A stretch of DNA of 64,000 bases, from positions 186,001 to 250,000 of the forward strand of contig NZ_JAAOIR010000005.1 of NCBI RefSeq assembly GCF_011440375.1, written 5' to 3'. Position 1 is the stretch's first letter; every line of letters begins with the position of its first letter. This stretch comes from Halorubellus sp. JP-L1 (GTDB lineage: Archaea > Halobacteriota > Halobacteria > Halobacteriales > Natrialbaceae). A model generated the notes under the pieces. The model worked only from the letters and a program-made list of their open reading frames with translations, made no database searches and was not told the DNA's origin. Shown one piece after another: positions 35,766-44,551 of this stretch. A program made the position numbers and the translations under genes.

Positions 35766-36113
35766 ATGAACGACGACGACGCGACCGGCGACGAAGCGGC
35801 CGACGACGGCGCGGCCGACGACGAAGCGGCCGGCGACGACGAGAGAGTCAGTGAAGACGGCGTTCGCTGCTGGCTCGTGGAGCGCGAGTACACCGACAAG
35901 GGCCTCGTGACGCTCGTGTACGCCGAACCCGGCGGCGAGCGCGCCGCCGTCATGCAGCGCTCCTCGAACATGCTCGCGCGCACCGACGTCACCGCCGCGC
36001 GCGACGTCGACCCAGACGAACTCGCGGCCGTCGAGGACGACGCGACCCGCGACCGCTACGCGACCGAGGTCGAACGCACGAGCGAGAGCCACGCGCCCGA
36101 CGACGCGCTCTGA
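35766..36113 (+). CDS. Acidic haloarchaeal protein, DUF7967-like
   Basis: Cytoplasmic protein of 115 residues. After a 30-residue Asp/Ala-rich start (MNDDDATGDEAADDGAADDE) the core reads CWLVEREYTDKGLVTLVYAE and MQRSSNMLARTDVTAARDVD, then ATRDRYATEVERTSESHAPD. WLVEREYxDKGLVTL is conserved in a haloarchaeal family that I recall as DUF7967. No known function, no catalytic residues recognisable. It is a single gene between the PQQ-repeat lipoprotein and a cupin. Confidence 0.65.
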   Translation: MNDDDATGDEAADDGAADDEAAGDDERVSEDGVRCWLVEREYTDKGLVTLVYAEPGGERAAVMQRSSNMLARTDVTAARDVDPDELAAVEDDATRDRYATEVERTSESHAPDDAL

Positions 36114-36215
36114 GGCGACCGATTCGACTCGGTCTCCGCTCGTCGTTCACGCGCCGCGTCGAATCGTCGCTTTCTGGTCGGAACAGGCTTGCCGTACCGT
36201 GTCGAATGCTACCAC

Positions 36216-36755
36216 GTGTCTTCGAGTGCTACGGCTGGGACGGCGGACCGCGTCCTCGACTTCGAGGGATTCCCGGGTCGTTGGGAGATACTCGAGACCA
36301 CCGAGGACACCGACGGCGAGCGCTTCACGACCCGGATGCACCTCGACGAGCGGTCGGAACTCCCCACGCACGTGCATCCGAGCGCCGAGGAGGTCTACGC
36401 GGTCGAAGCGGGCGAACTCGAGGTGCAGGTCGACGGCGCGTGGTCGACGCTCGCCGCTGGCGAGCGCGTGATCATCCCCGCCGGGACCGAGCACGCGTTC
36501 CGGAACCCCGGCCCGGCCGAGGTCCGCAACGTGCATCGGCCGGCGATGCGGATCGAGGCGTTCTTCCGGCGGTTCCACGCCCTGAAGACCGAACGCGGCG
36601 TGTCGATGCCGCCCGAGGGCCTCCGCGCGACCATCCTCCTCGCGATGCTATTCACGGAGTACGACGACGAACTCGTCGTCGCCGGCCCGCAACGCTGGGC
36701 GTTTGCGGCCCTGTCCGCCCTCGGACGCCTCCTCGGATACGACCTCCCCGACTGA
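36216..36755 (+). CDS. Cupin-domain protein with hydrophobic C-terminus
   Basis: Protein of 179 residues from a GTG at 36216 (MSSSATAGTADRVLDFEGFP); a TTG at 36189 is the only other option upstream. The cupin barrel has metal-ligand motifs LPTHVHPSAEEVYAVEAGEL and AGTEHAFRNPGPAEVRNVH. The last 60 residues include a hydrophobic stretch (LRATILLAMLFTEYDDEL, RWAFAALSALGRLLGY) resembling a membrane-associated tail found in some cupins. Substrate unknown. It precedes the ABC exporter genes by 64 bases on the same strand. Confidence 0.7.
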   Translation: MSSSATAGTADRVLDFEGFPGRWEILETTEDTDGERFTTRMHLDERSELPTHVHPSAEEVYAVEAGELEVQVDGAWSTLAAGERVIIPAGTEHAFRNPGPAEVRNVHRPAMRIEAFFRRFHALKTERGVSMPPEGLRATILLAMLFTEYDDELVVAGPQRWAFAALSALGRLLGYDLPD

Positions 36756-36819
36756 CGGTCCGACCGGCCTCGTCCGTCGCTCCGGTATCCTCTTGTGCGA
36801 CCCCCGACATGAAGGGGGT

Positions 36820-37830
36820 ATGGCCGCCATCGAACTTCGCGACGTGACCAAGCGCTTCGGCTCGGTCACGGCCCTCGACGGCCTCGACCTCACGGTCGAG
36901 GAGGGCGAGGTCTTCGGGTTTCTCGGACCGAACGGCGCGGGGAAGTCCACGACGATCGACATCCTGCTCGACTACGTCCGCCCCTCTAGCGGGACCGCTC
37001 GCGTCTTCGGGCACGACGCCCAGGAGGAGCCGCGGTTCGTCCGCGACCGCGTCGGCATCCTCCCCGACGGCTACGGCGCGCTCGGGCGGATGACGGGCCG
37101 CGAACAGCTCGAGTTCACGATCGAGGCCCGACGCGGTCGCGAGCACCCCGACGAACTCCTGGAGCGCGTCGGACTCGCCGGTGACGGCGACCGCCAGGTC
37201 CGCACGTACTCGAAGGGGATGGCGCAGCGACTCATGCTCGGGATGGCGCTCGTCGGCGACCCCGACCTCCTCGTCCTCGACGAACCCACGACGGGTCTCG
37301 ATCCCGCCGGCGCGCGCATGATGCGGGAGACGATCGATGACGCCGTCCGCGACGGCCAGACCGTGTTCTTCTCCAGTCACATCCTCGGACAGGTCGAGGC
37401 GGTCGCGGACCGCGTCGGCATCCTCTACGAAGGGCGAGTAGTCGCCGTCGACACCATCGACTCCCTGCGGGAGACCGCGGGCGCGACCGGCGGCGTCACC
37501 GTCACGCTCGACGACGCCCAGCACGACCGCAGCGCGAACGTCGCCTCTCTGGACGACCTCCGCGCGAGCGTCGCGGGCCTCGACGGCGTCGTGGACGTCC
37601 TCGTCGACGCCGACGAGGACGGGCGACCGACGGTCGACGCGAACTGTACCGCCGCGGCGAAGGGCCGCGTCGTGAAGGCGTGCTTCGACGCCGGCGCGGA
37701 CGTTCGCGACGTCGACACGCGCGAAGCCAGCCTCGAAGACCTGTTCGTCTCCTACACGAACGGCGAGACGCCCGCGGCGACGTCCACGACGACGGCCGGG
37801 ACGACGCCCGCGGCGAGAGGTGAGGACTGA
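36820..37830 (+). CDS. ABC transporter ATP-binding protein
   Basis: ATPase subunit of an ABC-2-type exporter, 336 residues. Walker A GPNGAGKST is at 36-44, the Q-loop and LPDGYGALGRMTGRE follow, the signature is YSKGMAQRLMLGMALVGDP, Walker B is LLVLDEPTTGLDP and the H-loop FFSSHILGQVEAV. The C-terminal 100 residues are an acidic accessory domain. The ATG at 36820 begins MAAIELRDVTKRFGSVTALD. Its stop codon overlaps the next start (TGATG at 37828-37832), so it is translationally coupled to the permease. Substrate unknown. Confidence 0.92.
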   Translation: MAAIELRDVTKRFGSVTALDGLDLTVEEGEVFGFLGPNGAGKSTTIDILLDYVRPSSGTARVFGHDAQEEPRFVRDRVGILPDGYGALGRMTGREQLEFTIEARRGREHPDELLERVGLAGDGDRQVRTYSKGMAQRLMLGMALVGDPDLLVLDEPTTGLDPAGARMMRETIDDAVRDGQTVFFSSHILGQVEAVADRVGILYEGRVVAVDTIDSLRETAGATGGVTVTLDDAQHDRSANVASLDDLRASVAGLDGVVDVLVDADEDGRPTVDANCTAAAKGRVVKACFDAGADVRDVDTREASLEDLFVSYTNGETPAATSTTTAGTTPAARGED

Positions 37831-38666
37831 TGTGGCGACTCGTCGCACGCAAGGACGTCCGGGATAGCATCCGGGAACGCCACCTCCACATCGGCGCGGG
37901 CCTGTTCACGATCGTCGGCCTCATCGCGGGCTTCGTCTACGCGGACAGCTACGACCCGACGTACGTCGACCAGCCCGGCGTCCAGTTCCTCGGCGTCCTC
38001 GTCGGCGTCAGCCTCTTCCTCGTCCCGATCACCGCGCTCATGCTCGCGCAGGGCCGGATCGTCGACAAGCGCAGTCGCGGCGAACTCGTCGTCCTCCTCG
38101 GGATGCCGTTCTCGCGACGCGACGTCGTCGTCGGGAGTCTCGCCGGGCGCGCCGCCGTCACCGCGGCGGTCGTCGCGTGCCTGTTCGCGTTCGCGACCGG
38201 CGTCGCCGCGCTCATGCTCGCCCCCATCCCGCTCGCGCGACTCGTCGCCGCGCTCGTCGTCTTCGCCGCGTTCGGCGCGCTCTTCGTCTCCATCGGGACC
38301 GGCATCTCCGCGGCCGTCGCCGGCACGACCCGCGCCGCCGTGGGCGCCGTCGGCGTCTACCTCTTCTTCGTCTTCCGCCTCCACAACATCGTCTGGGAGC
38401 TCCTCGTCAAGGGCGTCTATGGCGCGGACAACGTCCCGCGAGCGCTCATGCCGGTCGTCGCACAGCTCGGGCCGTTCGCAGCACTCCGGAACGTCGTCGT
38501 CGGCATCTACCCGCCGATCGCGGGCGCGTTCGGGTACTTCGGTGGACCGCCACCGACCGACATCACGCTGTTCGCGACGCCGTCCGTCGGCGTCCTCGTC
38601 CTCGCGCTCTGGGCGACCGTCCCGCTCTACCTCGGCCTCCAGCGCTTCGAAGGGGCGGACCTGTGA
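37830..38666 (+). CDS. ABC-2-type permease
   Basis: Integral membrane protein of 278 residues with six predicted segments, for example LFTIVGLIAGFVYA, FLGVLVGVSLFLVPITALML, AAVTAAVVACLFAFATGVAA, LVVFAAFGALFVSIGTGISA and SVGVLVLALWATVPLYLGL. IVDKRSRGELVVLLGMPFSR is a conserved cytoplasmic loop of NosY/CcmB-like permeases. It starts with the ATG overlapping the ATPase stop, and forms the exporter with it. The transported compound cannot be told from sequence. Confidence 0.88.
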   Translation: MWRLVARKDVRDSIRERHLHIGAGLFTIVGLIAGFVYADSYDPTYVDQPGVQFLGVLVGVSLFLVPITALMLAQGRIVDKRSRGELVVLLGMPFSRRDVVVGSLAGRAAVTAAVVACLFAFATGVAALMLAPIPLARLVAALVVFAAFGALFVSIGTGISAAVAGTTRAAVGAVGVYLFFVFRLHNIVWELLVKGVYGADNVPRALMPVVAQLGPFAALRNVVVGIYPPIAGAFGYFGGPPPTDITLFATPSVGVLVLALWATVPLYLGLQRFEGADL

Positions 38667-38697
38667 CCGCGCTCGCCGGTCGTCGAGGTGGGAGGCG

Positions 38698-39366
38698 GTG
38701 ACCGCGACCCTGACGTGCTTCGTCGACGACGAGGCGCGACGCCGAGTCGCGAAGCTCCGCGCTCGCGCGTTCGTCGGCCCCGCTCCGGGCGTCGTCGCGT
38801 TCGACGGCGACGGTCGACTCGTCGTACACCTCCCCGACGGCACGGAGGCGAACGCTCGCGCACTCGCCGGGCACGTCCTCGCGCCCGGGGAACGCGCCGC
38901 TGCCATCGTCACCGGGGACGACGCGAACGCGCTCGGCTACGTCTACCAGGGTCGGGACGGCGGCGGCGTTCAGCGCCTCGCCGCAGAGCTCGGAGACGGT
39001 GGTGACGCCGGCAGCGACGCGCGCGCCGCCATCCAGCGCCAGTTCGGCCTGGACGTGCTCGCGGACGGGACCGGGCTCCGCGAACGCCTCCGCCGCGAGT
39101 ACGGCGACGACCACGTCCGGTACGACGAACTCCACTTCTACGCGCAGCAACTCGCCGACGCCACCGACCCCGACACCGGCCTTCGACGCGCCGCCGTCCG
39201 GAACGACCCCGAAGCGCGCGTCCGCGAGGTCGTCGCCGAGATCGACGACGACGCGCTCACCGCCGCGCTCGACGCCGAGGACTGGGAGTGGCTCGCCGGC
39301 CTCGCCGCCGATCACACCACCAGACCACCGGTCGCGTACGAACCCGACCACCACGACGTCGTCTGA
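38698..39366 (+). CDS. Unrecognised protein in the ABC exporter operon
   Basis: Soluble acidic protein of 222 residues with a GTG start 31 bases after the permease stop. It begins MTATLTCFVDDEARRRVAKL, has a first domain of about 95 residues of mixed strands (VVAFDGDGRLVVHLPDGTEA), then a helical part (YDELHFYAQQLADATDPDTG, DPEARVREVVAEIDDDALTA) and ends PPVAYEPDHHDVV. There is no signal, membrane segment or known catalytic motif. Position suggests co-transcription with the exporter, but no function follows. An AT-richer patch begins directly after it. Confidence 0.65.
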   Translation: MTATLTCFVDDEARRRVAKLRARAFVGPAPGVVAFDGDGRLVVHLPDGTEANARALAGHVLAPGERAAAIVTGDDANALGYVYQGRDGGGVQRLAAELGDGGDAGSDARAAIQRQFGLDVLADGTGLRERLRREYGDDHVRYDELHFYAQQLADATDPDTGLRRAAVRNDPEARVREVVAEIDDDALTAALDAEDWEWLAGLAADHTTRPPVAYEPDHHDVV

Positions 39367-39457
39367 TTCGTTGCGTTCGAGAAGGCTGTCATAGACGGAT
39401 TCACAAGATGTTGTTTGCACCCGGAATTCGGAGGAATATCCGTTAGAACGGATGTGC

Positions 39458-39643
39458 TTATTGACCACGGTCACTCTGTAAGAGCGAAGTGACGTTCGGG
39501 ATGCCGTGCCGAATACAGAGCACGTATCCCGCAAGATACAGCCCGAAGCGTGCTACTGGATCGTTCAATACAGCAGAAAAATCAGGATAGAAGTACGTTC
39601 GATCTGGCATGGACGAGCGAAACAGGCGATAGGTACGTTGCAT
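39458..39643 (-). CDS. Small protein following the DUF389 gene
   Basis: Possible protein of 61 residues, MQRTYRLFRSSMPDRTYFYP, then DFSAVLNDPVARFGLYLAGY and VLCIRHGIPNV. Its ATG lies 6 bases after the DUF389 stop on the same strand, which favours co-transcription. One moderately hydrophobic stretch (ARFGLYLAGYVLCI) is present. No family recognised. The codon use is like the AT-richer patch rather than the chromosome. It may be spurious. Confidence 0.35.
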   Translation of the reverse strand: MQRTYRLFRSSMPDRTYFYPDFSAVLNDPVARFGLYLAGYVLCIRHGIPNVTSLLQSDRGQ

Positions 39644-39648
39644 GCCTA

Positions 39649-40326
39649 TTAGCCCGTGTGTGCTTTACTATCGCCACGAGTGTGGAGCCAGAGTGTTAGC
39701 GTCCCAGTTATCACGACCATGCCTGCATTTACGACGAGTAAGAGTAAGCCGCCACTGGCCCTAGCAGGCGCTCGTGACAGTAATGTTATTCCCCCAGCAG
39801 CTGCGGCCGGGACGAGTGCGAGGGCAGCGACGACGCCGACTAGCGTGTCTGTCCGTTCTTCGTCGGTCGCTATCCCTGCCGCGATACCCGCTGCGGCAGC
39901 GGCAAGGACGCTGTACCAGCCGGCCGTAATGCGCTCCTCAAGTAGTGGTTTCTCGATGAGGTTCTCCGCAGGTGGGAGGACTCCTGTCATGTTCAGTATC
40001 ACTGTCGTTACCATCGCTCCAGCAGTTGCAGCCGAAAGACCGCCGAACGCGACTACGGCCCCGAATCCAGCTCGCTTCAGCCGGTTGGAAGCAATGCCAG
40101 CGGAAACGAGTTCCAATGGCGTCAATGCAGGGGCAATGACCATCGCGCCGATGAGGATTGGAATCGAGTTGGTTAGGAGAGCCACGCCAGCGAGCACACC
40201 GGACATCGTCATCAAAACAAGATACGACGTATCAAGCCCGACCTGTTCGTAGAGGTTCTCGCACTTTTCGCTAAGTGAGACTCGGGGACACACATCGAAG
40301 AAATACGGGCGTGTCGGTTGAATCAA
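39649..40326 (-). CDS. Short DUF389 (TIGR00341-type) membrane protein
   Basis: Membrane protein with six hydrophobic segments: TSYLVLMTMSGVLAGVALL, SIPILIGAMVIAPALTPLEL (the family signature GAMVIAP), GAVVAFGGLSAATAGAMV, and later VLAAAAAGIAAGIA and LVGVVAALALVPAAAAGGI. Up to 225 residues; full-length haloarchaeal homologues often carry an N-terminal soluble domain that is missing here, so this may be a short type or a 5'-truncated gene. The start is uncertain: TTG at 40326 has a TATA-like ATTATTAGG about 20-28 bases upstream, and a GTG at 40293 is the other option. Function of the family unknown. Confidence 0.65.
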   Translation of the reverse strand: MIQPTRPYFFDVCPRVSLSEKCENLYEQVGLDTSYLVLMTMSGVLAGVALLTNSIPILIGAMVIAPALTPLELVSAGIASNRLKRAGFGAVVAFGGLSAATAGAMVTTVILNMTGVLPPAENLIEKPLLEERITAGWYSVLAAAAAGIAAGIATDEERTDTLVGVVAALALVPAAAAGGITLLSRAPARASGGLLLLVVNAGMVVITGTLTLWLHTRGDSKAHTG

Positions 40327-40544
40327 TTGCGACTATGCGAGAGTGCCTAATAATGGAGCACCTCCCGCAAGATTCCGCTCTCGTTCGCCCCATCTATCCT
40401 CTGATCTCGTGCGCAGTTTCTGACAAAACCGAAGTGGCTACAATTCGTCGCGTTATGTCCTTCGTCTGTATCTAACGAATCGATCTATACTGTTGGTGGA
40501 TGTAAGAATAGTTCTATGACACTCTATGTCGATGCCAAATCGAT

Positions 40545-40679
40545 ATGTTTCCAGACGTCCTCCTCTTGAGCATGCCGACCGAAGATGACGGTCGAGAGGG
40601 CGTCTTCGACGATTTCGATCCCGTCGACGTCGGGGAGACGAACGCCGTGGCGGCCGAACGCGACTTCGGAACCGAGTAG
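40545..40679 (+). CDS. Very small acidic frame, possibly a gene remnant
   Basis: Frame of 44 residues, MFPDVLLLSMPTEDDGREGV, ending DPVDVGETNAVAAERDFGTE. The last 34 residues have the acidic composition of real haloarchaeal proteins, unlike shadow frames. It has no clear promoter and overlaps the end of the AT-richer patch. It may be the 3' end of a gene whose beginning has been lost. Low confidence. Confidence 0.25.
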   Translation: MFPDVLLLSMPTEDDGREGVFDDFDPVDVGETNAVAAERDFGTE

Positions 40680-40757
40680 GGCCGAACTTCCGTCGACTGC
40701 TCGAAACGGCCCTCGGTTCCGGAATACTGAACTGTCAGTCGACGTCTCAACCGTGCG

Positions 40758-42920
<2,163 letters not shown>

Positions 42921-42935
42921 TTACGGCCGCATCCG

Positions 42936-42944
42936 CCTAAAACG
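42936..42944 (-). promoter_or_regulatory. TATA-like box of ligA
   Basis: CGTTTTAGG on the minus strand, 25-33 bases before the GTG at 42911; this spacing supports the longer LigA start. Confidence 0.5.
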
Positions 42945-42976
42945 CTCGCGATTCCCGCGACGCCGCCAGCACGAAC

Positions 42977-43267
42977 TCAGTTGATGTGGCCTTCCTCGCG
43001 CAACTGCTCGGCGGCCTGCTTCTCGTACCGGTGCGTGATGTCCGCCTTCTCGTCCTGCCAGTCCCACGGGTCGACGAGCACGACGTCGTCCTCGCGGATC
43101 CACACGCGCTTCTGCATCTTCCCCGGAATCCTGGCCGTTCGCTCCACGCCGTCCGCGCACCTGACTTTCACCCGGTTCGCGCCGAGCATATCGGTCACCG
43201 TCGCGAACACCTCGTCGTCGTCGGGCATCCGGAGGTCCGTCCGTCCCCCGTCGTCGTTGTCGCTCAT
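42977..43267 (-). CDS. eif1A: Translation initiation factor aIF1A
   Basis: Archaeal homologue of eIF1A/IF1 that binds the small ribosomal subunit A site during initiation; 96 residues. [20 protein letters not shown] begins an acidic lead, followed by the OB fold [40 protein letters not shown] and the C-terminal [24 protein letters not shown]-type and WIREDD patterns are the family signature. The ATG at 43267 is preceded by a TATA box. It is divergent from a small membrane protein. Confidence 0.93.
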   Translation of the reverse strand: MSDNDDGGRTDLRMPDDDEVFATVTDMLGANRVKVRCADGVERTARIPGKMQKRVWIREDDVVLVDPWDWQDEKADITHRYEKQAAEQLREEGHIN

Positions 43268-43288
43268 ACCACCCGATTCTCGCGCGAC

Positions 43289-43297
43289 GTTTTTAAG
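43289..43297 (-). promoter_or_regulatory. TATA box of eif1A
   Basis: CTTAAAAAC on the minus strand, 22-30 bases upstream of the ATG at 43267. Confidence 0.65.
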
Positions 43298-43379
43298 CAG
43301 TTCCCTCGCAGTCGACACCGCCGGAACTCGGTCGTCTCGGACCGGCAGGTTTAGGCCGTCCGGCCCAGCAACCCCGTCC

Positions 43380-43598
43380 ATGAGCCAACGCAGCGGCGGA
43401 CTCGGACGCATGCGGAAGATGCTCGGCATCTCGGGACTCTTCGGCCTCCTCTGCATCGTCGGCGGGATCGCACTCGTCGCCGATGCCAACCTCCAGGTCG
43501 CAGCAGGCATCGCCATCGTCCTCGCCGGCCTCGGCTTCCTCGTCCGCGCCATGATCAAGGGCGTCATGGGCATGATGGGCATGGGCGGCATGATGTGA
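43380..43598 (+). CDS. Small membrane protein (DUF7470-like)
   Basis: Protein of 72 residues, [20 protein letters not shown], with two hydrophobic segments ([19 protein letters not shown] and [20 protein letters not shown]) and a Met/Gly-rich tail ([12 protein letters not shown]). The pattern GIAL-VA-x-NL-x-VAAGIALVLAGLG recurs in a family of small haloarchaeal membrane proteins, DUF7470 in my recollection. Function unknown. The ATG at 43380 follows a TTTAGG stretch of promoter type about 33 bases upstream. Confidence 0.65.
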   Translation: MSQRSGGLGRMRKMLGISGLFGLLCIVGGIALVADANLQVAAGIAIVLAGLGFLVRAMIKGVMGMMGMGGMM

Positions 43599-43733
43599 GT
43601 CGAGGAGAGAACGCAGCGCGTCTCGAAGTTCGCTCGCCGAAGCCGATCTCGTCCGGACTCTCTCGAAACGGTCGATAGCGATGCAACGCGAACCGATGGG
43701 CGCTCGCCCGTCCGCGGGAGAACGGTTCAGAAA

Positions 43734-43742
43734 ACCTATTAC
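43734..43742 (+). promoter_or_regulatory. TATA-like box of the deaminase gene
   Basis: ACCTATTAC, 22-30 bases before the ATG at 43764; supports that ATG over the GTG at 43749. Confidence 0.5.
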
Positions 43743-43763
43743 TCGACGGTGGGGCCGACGGAC

Positions 43764-44198
43764 ATGGAGACTGCTCCACTGTCGCCCGACGACGAAGCCC
43801 TCATCGAGCGAATCACGGAGACGAACGAGCGCACGTTCGACGCGGAGTTCTTCGACGGCGCACACGTCGTCGCCGCCGGGGTTCGGACGACGGACGGCTC
43901 GGTGTACGAGGGCGTGAGCTTGCCGGCGAGCGTCGGGCGAGCGTCGATGTGCGGCGAACCCGTCGCGGTCGGCTCCGCGATCGCCGACGGATACGGCCAC
44001 GACGACGTCGAGACCAGCGTCGCCGTCGCATACCCGATGCCGTCCCACGACGAGGACGACGCCCGAGTCATCCCGCCGTGCGGGAGTTGCCGAGAACTGC
44101 TGGCGGACTACAACGAATCGATGCGGGTCGTCGTCCCCGTCGACGGAGAAAACCGGATCGCTCGCGCGATCGATCTGCTCCCTACGCGAACGTGGTAA
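43764..44198 (+). CDS. Cytidine deaminase-like zinc enzyme
   Basis: Protein of 144 residues of the cytidine deaminase superfamily, hydrolysing an amino group of a cytosine nucleoside or similar base. The zinc site is C63-G-E65 (MCGEPVAVGSAI), with E65 as proton shuttle, and C106/C109 in PPCGSCREL. In standard cytidine deaminase the first motif is CAE or HAE; the CGEP form and the small size are closer to blasticidin-S deaminase-like proteins, so the substrate is uncertain. Cytoplasmic. Solo gene. Confidence 0.82.
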   Translation: METAPLSPDDEALIERITETNERTFDAEFFDGAHVVAAGVRTTDGSVYEGVSLPASVGRASMCGEPVAVGSAIADGYGHDDVETSVAVAYPMPSHDEDDARVIPPCGSCRELLADYNESMRVVVPVDGENRIARAIDLLPTRTW

Positions 44199-44287
44199 CT
44201 GGAGGCCCCCTACCCACCGCTCAGTTCCCCCGAACCCGCATCGGGTACACACCGAGGAACCGCCGTCGTTCCACGGCGGAGGATGGG

Positions 44288-44296
44288 TTTGATATC
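44288..44296 (+). promoter_or_regulatory. TATA-like box of the 65-residue membrane protein gene
   Basis: TTTGATATC, 22-30 bases before the ATG at 44318. Confidence 0.4.
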
Positions 44297-44317
44297 ACTC
44301 CTCGCGTAGGGTGACGT

Positions 44318-44515
44318 ATGGATACCGGCCAGTTGAAGGAACTCGTTCCGCACTACCTCGCGATGATACTCCTCGTCTTCGGCGTGCTCACCGTCGTCCG
44401 TACGGCTGTCGGCGACCTCGGCTTCTGGAGCGAACTGGTGGTCGTCGCCGCCATCGCGTTCGCGTACCGCCCCGTCGTGGTCCGACTCGGCGTCGCTCCG
44501 AGCGTCTGGGAGTAA
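44318..44515 (+). CDS. Small membrane protein
   Basis: Protein of 65 residues, MDTGQLKELVPHYLAMILLV, with two hydrophobic segments (HYLAMILLVFGVLTVVRT and FWSELVVVAAIAFAYRPVVV). The charged N-terminus and ends AYRPVVVRLGVAPSVWE are typical of haloarchaeal two-segment membrane proteins of unknown function. It is convergent with the DUF460 gene, 36 bases apart. Confidence 0.6.
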   Translation: MDTGQLKELVPHYLAMILLVFGVLTVVRTAVGDLGFWSELVVVAAIAFAYRPVVVRLGVAPSVWE

Positions 44516-44551
44516 GCAGCCGCGGGCTGGCGCTGGCCGGCGGCTGGTTGG

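Larger units (their letters stand above)
39380..40560. other. Second AT-richer patch
   Basis: Base composition is visibly lower in G+C than in flanking genes. It holds a short DUF389 gene, a small companion frame and about 230 bases (40327-40544) without a supportable gene. No transposase or terminal repeat was seen. It sits between the ABC operon and ligA and may be a small transferred segment or degenerate remnant. Confidence 0.5.

Noticed and set aside
40275-40475. 66-residue plus-strand frame in the AT-richer patch
   Set aside because: Overlaps the start of the DUF389 gene, has no promoter and no protein-like composition.
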